Shown here one piece after another: positions 43,380 to 49,404 of a stretch of 49,404 nucleotides of DNA (position 1 is its first letter; every line of letters starts with the position of its first letter). The position numbers and the translations under genes are program-made. The notes beneath the pieces were generated by a model that saw nothing but the letters and a program-made list of their open reading frames with translations, had not been told where the DNA came from and did not search any database. The stretch is from Streptomyces aureocirculatus (GTDB taxonomy: Bacteria > Actinomycetota > Actinomycetes > Streptomycetales > Streptomycetaceae), in the NCBI RefSeq assembly GCF_000720475.1, contig NZ_JOAP01000055.1:1-49404 (forward strand), given 5' to 3'.

Positions 43380-43399
43380 GCGTTCGATATACTGAACGC
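43380..43399. promoter_or_regulatory. IclR-type operator
   Basis: GCGTTC (43380-43385), eight bases GATATACT, GAACGC (43394-43399) is a perfect palindrome with arms of six bases. TTC-n8-GAA boxes are common for IclR regulators in Streptomyces. It is in the intergenic region between the divergent aldehyde dehydrogenase and IclR genes. Confidence 0.7.
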
Positions 43400-43466
43400 T
43401 GTCTCTGGTGATGAATCTTCGGGGGCAGTGGAACTATTTCTCGTCGGACGTGAGGGGTCAAGGGCG

Positions 43467-44240
43467 ATGTCTGCTGGGGAGACGGGCGGGGGCGCACAGG
43501 TCAAGTCCGCGGTGCGGACGGTGGAGTTGCTGGAGTTCTTCGCGGGCCGGCCCGGCATGCACGCGCTCGCCGACGTCCAGGAGGCCGTCGGGTACCCCAA
43601 GTCCAGCCTCTACATGCTGCTCCGCACCCTCGTCGAGCTGGGCTGGATCGAGACGGACGCGACCGGGACGCGGTACGGCATCGGGGTGCGCGCGCTGCTC
43701 GTCGGCACGTCGTACATCGACGGCGACGAGGTCGTCGCGGCGGCCCGCCCCACCCTCGACCGCCTCTCGGACGACACCACGGAGACCATCCACCTCGCCC
43801 GCCTCGACGGGACGAACGTGGTGTATCTCGCCACCCGTCAGTCCCAGCACTATCTGCGCCCCTTCACCCGCGTGGGACGGCGGCTGCCCGCCCACTCGAC
43901 GTCGCTCGGCAAGGCGCTGCTCGCCAGCCACACCGACGAGCAGGTGCGCAAGCTGCTGCCGGAGACCCTGCCCTCGCTGACCGAGCACACCATCACCGAC
44001 CGCGAGAAGCTCATCGAGGAGCTGCACACGGTGCGCGAGCAGGGCTTCGCCATCGACCGCGAGGAGAACACCCTGGGCCTGCGCTGCTTCGGCGTGGCCA
44101 TCCCCTACCGCACGCCCGCGCGCGACGCCATCAGTTGCTCGGTGCCGGTGGCGCGGCTCACGCCCGCCCACGAGCAGATGGTCAAGGACGCGCTGTTCGA
44201 CGCGCGGGACCGGCTGACGCTGGCCACTCGTCGACTCTGA
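43467..44240 (+). CDS. IclR family regulator
   Basis: The 257-residue protein has an N-terminal winged helix ('VKSAVRTVELLEFFAGRPGMHALADVQEAVGYPKSSLYMLLRTLVELGWIE') and a C-terminal ligand domain ('TIHLARLDGTNVVYLATRQSQHYLRPFTRVGRRLPAHSTSLGKALLA', 'GFAIDREENTLGLRCFGVAIPY'). The ATG at 43467 follows AAGG. It is divergent from the aldehyde dehydrogenase/DUF1349 unit and probably controls it through the palindrome at 43380. The effector is likely a sugar acid or intermediate, by analogy. The stop is followed at once by a tandem repeat. Confidence 0.9.
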   Translation: MSAGETGGGAQVKSAVRTVELLEFFAGRPGMHALADVQEAVGYPKSSLYMLLRTLVELGWIETDATGTRYGIGVRALLVGTSYIDGDEVVAAARPTLDRLSDDTTETIHLARLDGTNVVYLATRQSQHYLRPFTRVGRRLPAHSTSLGKALLASHTDEQVRKLLPETLPSLTEHTITDREKLIEELHTVREQGFAIDREENTLGLRCFGVAIPYRTPARDAISCSVPVARLTPAHEQMVKDALFDARDRLTLATRRL

Positions 44241-44242
44241 CC

Positions 44243-44306
44243 CGTCCCGGTACGGCCTCGCCCCGGTGCGGTCTCGTCCCGGTGCGGTCACGTCCCGGTA
44301 CCGTCT
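44243..44306. repeat. Four tandem 16-bp units directly after the IclR stop
   Basis: Units start at 44243, 44259, 44275 and 44291: CGTCCCGGTACGGCCT, CGCCCCGGTGCGGTCT, CGTCCCGGTGCGGTCA, CGTCCCGGTACCGTCT. They begin two bases after the stop codon. Confidence 0.85.
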
Positions 44307-44377
44307 CCCCCGCGCGGCGGAGGCGGTTCACCGGCAGGCAGGAGGTGGGCGGGGCCGCGCCGCGCGAGCGTGGAGGC

Positions 44378-45430
44378 ATGACCCAGGCACACGTCCCCGC
44401 CCCGCCCGCAGGCCGCGCCGCGCGCAACGCCACACGCCCGCTCCCCGGGTCTCCCGGGCGCCTCGGCGGACCGCGACGGCTGCTGCGTGCCGTCGCCATC
44501 GTCTCCTGCCTCCCGTACCTCTCCCTCAAGGTCGCCTGGATCGCCGGAAGCCACGTCGGCATCCCCGAGGGCAGTTCCCTCCTGGAGCACCGCGGTCTGA
44601 TGGCTGCGGCCAACAGCCTCACCGTCCTGATGGACGGCGCCGTCATCGTCCTCGCACTGCTGCTGACCCGGCCCTGGGGGCGCCGCGTCCCCGCCCGGCT
44701 GCTCGGCCCGCCCATGTGGGCCGCCGCCGGGCTGCTCCTGCCGATCATGGCCGGGTTCCCCGCGCAGCTCGCGGTGCGGGCCCTCGGCGGATCGGCGCGC
44801 AGCGCGCAGGACACCGGGCGTGAGCCGTTCCTCGACGAGTGGGTCTTCGGGGTGGTGTACGGCGGGTTCATCCTGCAGGGCATCTGTCTGGGGCTGCTGT
44901 TCGCGCTGTACGCCCGTGACCGGTGGGGGCAGGTGTGGCGGGGGCGGGTGCGGGACCTGCCGCGGGATCCGTCCGGCGGGCGCGGGGCACGAGTGTGCGC
45001 GGTGGTGGCGGCCGTCCTCGCGCTGTTCCCCGCGGGGCTGCGGCTGCTGTGGGCGGCCGGATCGTCGTCCGGCCTCGACGAGGCGCGGGCCGCGGAGCGC
45101 ACGGCCGACTTCACCGTCCTGTCGGTCCTCGAAGTCGGCTACCTGACGGCGGCCGCGGCCGGTGCGCTGATGCTCGCGTTCCGGTGGCCGCGGGCACTGC
45201 CGGTGAAGGTGCCGCTGGCGCTGGCCGCTGCCGGGTCGGGGGCCGTGGCGTGCTGGGGCGCGTGGCTGTTCACGACGTCGTTCGCGAGCTCGACGGGGGT
45301 GGCCGAGCGGCCCACGCCCCTGCTGCTCCTGGCCTACGCTGTGCAGATGATCACCGGAACGCTCGTGGCCGCCATCGGTGTGCGCTTCCTCAAGGAGCGT
45401 GCGGCCGGGGCGCATGGGTGCCCGTCGTGA
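44378..45430 (+). CDS. Multi-pass membrane protein of unknown function
   Basis: The 350-residue protein has about eight membrane segments, for example 'VAIVSCLPYLSLKVAWIAGS', 'MAAANSLTVLMDGAVIVLALLL', 'WAAAGLLLPIMAGFPAQLAV', 'VVYGGFILQGICLGLLFALY', 'VPLALAAAGSGAVACWGAWL' and 'LLLLAYAVQMITGTLVAAIG'. I do not recognise a family. The ATG at 44378 is close to a GGAGG (spacing only two), so an in-frame GTG at 44345 cannot be excluded. Its stop overlaps the GTG of the histidine kinase (GTGA), so both are probably in one operon with the response regulator. Confidence 0.75.
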   Translation: MTQAHVPAPPAGRAARNATRPLPGSPGRLGGPRRLLRAVAIVSCLPYLSLKVAWIAGSHVGIPEGSSLLEHRGLMAAANSLTVLMDGAVIVLALLLTRPWGRRVPARLLGPPMWAAAGLLLPIMAGFPAQLAVRALGGSARSAQDTGREPFLDEWVFGVVYGGFILQGICLGLLFALYARDRWGQVWRGRVRDLPRDPSGGRGARVCAVVAAVLALFPAGLRLLWAAGSSSGLDEARAAERTADFTVLSVLEVGYLTAAAAGALMLAFRWPRALPVKVPLALAAAGSGAVACWGAWLFTTSFASSTGVAERPTPLLLLAYAVQMITGTLVAAIGVRFLKERAAGAHGCPS

Positions 45431-45618
45431 GACGGTCCGCGACACCTGGCGAGGAACGGCCCGCGACGCCGGGCGCGAGACGGTTCGCGAGGCCTGGCCT
45501 GCGACGGTCCGCGACGCGCGGCGAGGGGCGGCCCACGGCACGCGGCGCGATGCGGTCCGCGACGCCCAGCGAGGGGCAGTCCGCGACGCCCGGCGAGGAA
45601 CGGCCCGCGACGCGCGGC
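45427..45618 (+). repeat. Eight tandem 24-bp units at the stop/start junction
   Basis: The first 192 bases of the kinase gene are eight units of about 24 bp that share (C/G)GGTCCGCGACGC(C/G)-like cores. They code eight octapeptides such as RRSATPG-, EERPATPG, EGQSATPG and EERPATRG. The first unit starts with GTGAGACGG and the sequence after the last with GTGAGGCGG, so both ends can be read as stop/start junctions. Confidence 0.85.
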
Positions 45619-46974
45619 GTGAGGCGGTTCGTGGGGGTTCTTGTCGGGCGGCGGGCGCGGCGGCGGTGGGTTCATCTGATCCTCGGTGGCGCCGTTTCCA
45701 TGCCGTACGTGTTCGTCGGTTCGATCCTGGCCGGGCCGCTGCTCGGCGACAGCGTGATCCTCGGCTCCTTCGCCTCCCAGCTCCTCTCCTTCGCGTTCGG
45801 GCTCCCGCTCGCCGCCGTCACCGCGCTGTTCCCGCTGACCCGGCCCATGTCGGTGGCGGCGGTACGGGCGCTGTGCGACGTGCCGGACGCCTCGCTCGCC
45901 GACGGGCCGCCACGGTCGCGGGCCGCGCGCGGTCGCACCGTGGCCTGGTTCACGCTGCACCTCGGCTTCGGCGGGATCGTCAGCGGGATGACGCTGGCCC
46001 TGGTGCCGTTCGCCCTGTTCCTGCTTGCGCTGCCCGTGACCGTGGGCCTCGCCGACTCCTGGATCGGCTTCCCCGAACACTTCCACAACGCCTGGACGCC
46101 GCTGCTCGCGCCGGTCGTGGGCGCCGTGTCCCTGGTCGCGCTCGCGGGGTGCGCCGCGGGGGCGGGCGGACTGCTCGCCCGGTGGGCGCCCGCGCTGCTC
46201 GGGCCCACGCCCGCCGACCGGCTCGCCGACGCCGAGCGGCGCGCCGCCGACCTCGCGGTCCGCAACCGCCTGGCCAGGGAGTTGCACGACTCGGTGGGCC
46301 ATGCCCTGAGCGCCGTCACACTGCAAGCGAGCGCGGCCCGCAAACTCCTGGACCGGGACCCGGAGTTCGTCCGCGAGGCCCTGGCCGCCATCGAGGACAC
46401 CACCCGCCGCACGGTCGGCGAGCTCGACGCCGTCCTCGGCGTACTGCGTGAGGGCGGTGAACGCGGGCGCGACGGCCACGCGGCCCCCGCGCCCACGCTC
46501 GACGCCGACCTGGACGGGCTCCTTCGCCGCACCCGCGCGGGCGGCCTGCGCGTCGACGCCACCGTCGACCTCGGCGGGCCCGGGGGCGCGGCGGCGCTGC
46601 CCGCGATGGTCTCCCGCGAGGGCTACCGCATCGTGCAGGAGGCCCTGAGCAACGTACTCAAGCACGCGGGCCCCGACTCCGAGGTCACGCTGTGCGTCCG
46701 CCTCGACGGCACCGGCCTGGAGATCGTCGCCGAGAACCCGCTCCCGGACACGGCACGGCCGCCCGCCACCCGCCCCGGCGGCGGCCACGGCCTGCGCGGC
46801 ATCGCCGACCGGGCCCGCCTCCTCGGCGGCACGGCGGAGGCGGGCGCCCACGACGACCTCCCCGACAGGCACCGCACGCACCACCCGGAGGGCTCGGACG
46901 GCTCGCACGACACGCACCACCCGTACGGCACCTGGAGGCTGCGCGTGCGGCTGCCCCTCCATACCCACGCCTGA
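45427..46974 (+). CDS. Sensor histidine kinase (HisKA_3, NarL-type partner) with octapeptide repeats
   Basis: The 515-residue protein starts with eight repeats of eight residues, then has about four membrane segments and a cytoplasmic kinase. The phosphate-accepting His is in 'LARELHDSVGHALSAVTLQ' (about residue 287), the N-box in 'RIVQEALSNVLKHAG', and the G-box in 'GGGHGLRGIADRARLLGGTA'. A His/Asp-rich insert ('DRHRTHHPEGSDGSHDTHH') precedes the last strand. The GTG at 45427 overlaps the upstream stop. A GTG at 45619, after the repeats, is a second possible start. The response regulator follows after 15 bases. Confidence 0.88.
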   Translation: MRRSATPGEERPATPGARRFARPGLRRSATRGEGRPTARGAMRSATPSEGQSATPGEERPATRGVRRFVGVLVGRRARRRWVHLILGGAVSMPYVFVGSILAGPLLGDSVILGSFASQLLSFAFGLPLAAVTALFPLTRPMSVAAVRALCDVPDASLADGPPRSRAARGRTVAWFTLHLGFGGIVSGMTLALVPFALFLLALPVTVGLADSWIGFPEHFHNAWTPLLAPVVGAVSLVALAGCAAGAGGLLARWAPALLGPTPADRLADAERRAADLAVRNRLARELHDSVGHALSAVTLQASAARKLLDRDPEFVREALAAIEDTTRRTVGELDAVLGVLREGGERGRDGHAAPAPTLDADLDGLLRRTRAGGLRVDATVDLGGPGGAAALPAMVSREGYRIVQEALSNVLKHAGPDSEVTLCVRLDGTGLEIVAENPLPDTARPPATRPGGGHGLRGIADRARLLGGTAEAGAHDDLPDRHRTHHPEGSDGSHDTHHPYGTWRLRVRLPLHTHA

Positions 46975-46989
46975 GAGGCAGGACACCCC

Positions 46990-47661
46990 ATGACCGGCAC
47001 CGACTCCCCCGCTCCGCTGCGCATCGTGCTCGCCGACGACGAGCGCATGGTGCTTACCGCGCTGCGCGCCATCCTCGCCGCCGAACCCGACCTGGAGATC
47101 GTCGGCGAGGCGGCGACCGGCGCGGAGGCCGTGTCCGTCGTGCGCGAGCTGCGCCCCGACGTGGTGCTCATGGACGTACGCATGCCGGAGATCGACGGCA
47201 TCCGCGCCACCGAGCAGATCCTGCGGGGCATGGCCGACCCGCCGCGCATCGTCGTCGTCACGACCTTCGAGAACGACGCGTACGTGTACGAGGCGCTGCG
47301 GGCCGGGGCCTCCGGCTTCCTGCTCAAGCGGGCCGAGGCCGAGGCGCTCGTGCAGGCGGTGCGGCTCGTCGCGCGCAGTGACTCGCTGCTCTTCCCCGCG
47401 GCGGTGCGGGCGCTCGCCGCCGAGTACGCGCGCGCCGAGACCGCGACGGCCCCCTGGGTGGCGCGGCTCACCGGACGTGAGAGCGAGGTGCTGCGGCAGA
47501 TGGCCGCGGGTCTCACCAACGCGGAGATCGCCCGGCGGATGGAGGTCGGTCCTGCCACGGTGAAGACGCATGTCGCTGCGGTCCTCGCGAAGACGGGGGC
47601 GCGGGACCGTACGCAGGCGGTGATCGCGGCGTACGAGGCCGGATTCATGCGGAATTCATGA
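46990..47661 (+). CDS. NarL/LuxR-type response regulator
   Basis: The 223-residue protein has a receiver domain with acidic pair 'LADDERMV', the phosphorylated Asp in 'VVLMDVRMPEIDG' (about residue 62), Thr in 'VVVTTFENDAY' and Lys in 'FLLKRAEAEAL'. The C-terminal LuxR HTH is 'LTGRESEVLRQMAAGLTNAEIARRMEVGPATVKTHVAAVLAKTGARDRTQAVIAAYEAG'. It lies 15 bases after the kinase, so they form a two-component pair. The penicillin-binding protein gene follows after 90 bases and could be a target; this is inferred from position. Confidence 0.95.
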   Translation: MTGTDSPAPLRIVLADDERMVLTALRAILAAEPDLEIVGEAATGAEAVSVVRELRPDVVLMDVRMPEIDGIRATEQILRGMADPPRIVVVTTFENDAYVYEALRAGASGFLLKRAEAEALVQAVRLVARSDSLLFPAAVRALAAEYARAETATAPWVARLTGRESEVLRQMAAGLTNAEIARRMEVGPATVKTHVAAVLAKTGARDRTQAVIAAYEAGFMRNS

Positions 47662-47751
47662 AGTGCCGGATCCATGAGGAGTTCCTGAGAAAACGGACAC
47701 TTCGGCGCAAGAGGGGAACGGAATGCCGGGAGGTGCTCGTCCTCCTGTGGG

Positions 47752-49197
47752 ATGAACAAGACGATCAGGCACACCTCGGTCTTCGTGCTGCTCCTGGTGC
47801 TCGCCCTTCTCGTACGGGCCACCTGGGTGCAGTTCCACGACTCGAAGGCACTCGCGGACGACAAGCTGAACCGGCGCAACGCTATCGAGCAGTACGCGTA
47901 TCCGCTGGGCGACATCATCGTGGGCGGGAACGCCGTCACCGGTTCGAAGCGGACGGCGGGCGGTGACCTGGCGTACAAGCGCACGTACAAGAACGGGCCG
48001 CTGTACGCCGCCGTCACCGGCTACAGCTCACAGGTCTACGGCGCCACACAGTTGGAGGGCATCTACAAGGACCTCCTCGACGGCACCGACAACCGGCTGA
48101 AGAGCCCGCTCGACACGCTGACCAACAAGCGTGCCGACCCCGGTGACGTCCTGACGACCATCGACCCGGCCGTGCAGAAGGCCGCGTACGAGGCGCTCGG
48201 CGACAAGAAGGGCGCGGCCGTCGCCGTCGACCCGAAGACCGGGAAGATCCTCGGCATGGTGTCCACGCCGTCGTACGACCCGTCGAAGATCAGCGGGTCC
48301 ACCGATTCCGCGGCGTGGCAGGCGTTCACCACGGATGAGGACAAGCCGATGGTCAACCGCGCGATGCGTCAGCCGCTGCCGCCCGGTTCCACGTTCAAGC
48401 TGGTCGTCGCCGCCGCCGCCCTGGAGGACGGGCTCTACGGCTCCGTCGACCAGAAGACCACGAGCCCGAACCCGTACACGCTGCCCGGGACGCGGACCGT
48501 CCTCAAGAACGAGAACGCGTCCGCGCCCTGCGAGGACGCGTCGATCCGCACGGCCCTGCAGTACTCCTGCAACAACGTCTTCGCCAAGATGGCCGTCGAC
48601 CTCGGGCAGGACAAGGTGAAGGCGCAGGCGGAGAAGTTCGGCTTCAACGCCGACAAGCTCGACGTGCCCGTGCGCGCGTCGAAGAGCGGTTACCCCTCGG
48701 GCATGGACAAGGCGCAGACCGCGCTGACCGGCATCGGCCAGTTCGACGTGACGGCGACGCCGCTGCAGATGGCCATGGTGTCCGCCGCGATCGCCAACGG
48801 CGGGGAGCTGGCCGCGCCGCACATGGTCTCGAAGGTCACGGACGCGGACGGGAACGTGCTGCGCGACTTCGACGGCGGGGGCTCCCGGCGGGTGGTGGGT
48901 GCCGCCACCGCCGAGGGGTTGCAGTCGGCCATGGAGACGGTGGTGGCGGAGGGTACGGGGGCCAATGCGCGGATCGGCGGGGCTCGGGTGGGGGGCAAGA
49001 CCGGTACCGCCCAGCACGGCGAGAACAACTCCCAGACTCCCTACGCCTGGTTCACTTCCTACGCCAAGGGCGGGTCCGGCAAGGAGGTCGCTGTCGCGGT
49101 GATCGTGGAGTCTTCCGATGCGGCGCGGTCCGAAGTGAGCGGGAATGGGCTTGCGGCGCCTGTTGCTTCGGCGATGATGCGGGTCGCTTTGCGCTAG
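47752..49197 (+). CDS. Penicillin-binding transpeptidase (PBP2/PbpA type)
   Basis: The 481-residue class B penicillin-binding protein has one N-terminal membrane segment ('TSVFVLLLVLALLVRATWV') and an outer transpeptidase domain. Catalytic motifs: SxxK in 'PPGSTFKLV' (Ser about 213), SxN in 'QYSCNNVF' (Ser about 272) and KTG in 'GGKTGTAQHG' (Lys about 416). The N-terminal region is short, as in PbpA of actinomycetes. From memory, S. coelicolor has a secreted PBP in this place (SCO1875). The start ATG at 47752 follows a two-component system, with 90 bases between. Confidence 0.93.
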   Translation: MNKTIRHTSVFVLLLVLALLVRATWVQFHDSKALADDKLNRRNAIEQYAYPLGDIIVGGNAVTGSKRTAGGDLAYKRTYKNGPLYAAVTGYSSQVYGATQLEGIYKDLLDGTDNRLKSPLDTLTNKRADPGDVLTTIDPAVQKAAYEALGDKKGAAVAVDPKTGKILGMVSTPSYDPSKISGSTDSAAWQAFTTDEDKPMVNRAMRQPLPPGSTFKLVVAAAALEDGLYGSVDQKTTSPNPYTLPGTRTVLKNENASAPCEDASIRTALQYSCNNVFAKMAVDLGQDKVKAQAEKFGFNADKLDVPVRASKSGYPSGMDKAQTALTGIGQFDVTATPLQMAMVSAAIANGGELAAPHMVSKVTDADGNVLRDFDGGGSRRVVGAATAEGLQSAMETVVAEGTGANARIGGARVGGKTGTAQHGENNSQTPYAWFTSYAKGGSGKEVAVAVIVESSDAARSEVSGNGLAAPVASAMMRVALR

Positions 49198-49240
49198 CTT
49201 GCGGGGTCCGGCGCTACCGCGCCGGGTTCCTCCCCGCCCG

Positions 49241-49284
49241 CCCGCCCGTTTCCAGCCCGGCGTGGGCTTCTGGCGCCCTGTGCC
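49241..49284. repeat. 44-bp interspersed repeat, copy 2
   Basis: Same 44-base element as at 39281: starts CCCGCCCGTTTCCAGCCCGG and ends CGCCCTGTGCC. A small hairpin GGCGC-TACC-GCGCC lies about 20 bases upstream (49210-49223). Confidence 0.8.
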
Positions 49285-49356
49285 GCCCTCGGTCCCTCGG
49301 CGGCCGCCCCGCCGTCTCGTCACCGCCGCTACCGCGGCGAAAAGCCCTCCCCCCCG

Positions 49357-49400
49357 CCCGCCCGTTTCCAGCCCGCCAACAGTTTCCGGCGCCCTGTGCC
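49357..49400. repeat. 44-bp interspersed repeat, copy 3
   Basis: Third copy of the same element, 116 bases after copy 2: CCCGCCCGTTTCCAGCCCGC to GCGCCCTGTGCC. It is also preceded by a hairpin, GCCGC-TACC-GCGGC (about 49325-49338). The intergenic region from 49198 to the right edge holds no gene that I can support. Confidence 0.8.
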
Positions 49401-49404
49401 ACCC

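Overview
The window is chromosomal DNA of a Streptomyces-type actinomycete. It has very high GC, strong third-position GC bias, many GTG starts (and one TTG) and families typical of the genus: DUF5753/DUF397 regulators, an LAETG-anchored protein, Asp23 clusters and an ectABCD operon. From memory, the order phosphate transporter - cobalamin genes - LAETG protein - amidohydrolase - aminotransferase - ectABCD - penicillin-binding protein resembles the SCO1840-SCO1875 part of the Streptomyces coelicolor chromosome. I could not align them. No rRNA, tRNA, CRISPR array, transposase, integrase or phage gene was seen.

Layout. 1-2253: an Asp23/Gls24 envelope-stress cluster on the minus strand facing a divergent gene that looks like two diverged Asp23 halves. 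2408-12479: housekeeping and hypothetical genes (enoyl-CoA hydratase, small helix-turn-helix protein, ABC-F ATPase with a possible leaderless leader peptide, beta-propeller lipoprotein-like protein, zinc metallopeptidase, VOC protein, a protein with decapeptide repeats, alpha/beta hydrolase, class II aldolase). 12757-14428: a PHO box, a PiT phosphate transporter with a small membrane partner, and a strong terminator. 14648-16597: an XRE/DUF5753 regulator, two small membrane proteins and a DUF397 protein. 16775-27392: a cobalamin riboswitch and cobD-cobQ-chlID-cobO-cobB, then a reversed ZIP transporter, then a short cbiG/cobJ fusion and cobC. 27618-31302: LAETG surface protein, amidohydrolase, aminotransferase. 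31701-35094: ectABCD for ectoine and 5-hydroxyectoine. 35165-44240: catabolic and redox genes, each beside its own regulator (OYE/MarR, Gfo-Idh/HxlR, aldehyde dehydrogenase/IclR), plus a class V aminotransferase and a DsbA-like protein. 44378-49197: membrane protein, histidine kinase, NarL-type regulator and penicillin-binding protein.

How they work together. The cobalamin block carries late steps (a,c-diamide synthesis, adenosylation, cobyric acid synthesis, aminopropanol attachment) and the motor subunit of a cobalt chelatase. The large chelatase subunit CobN and most ring methylases are not in this window, and the only methylase present has altered motifs. The ect operon is complete and ends at a strong bidirectional hairpin. 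Regulatory palindromes are visible between the OYE and MarR genes and in front of IclR.

The most distinctive non-genic feature is a set of short tandem repeats placed at or across stop codons of unrelated genes (about 8640, 11688-11823, 36957-37184, 44243-44306, 45427-45618), together with in-frame repeat growth inside several proteins and two families of intergenic repeats.
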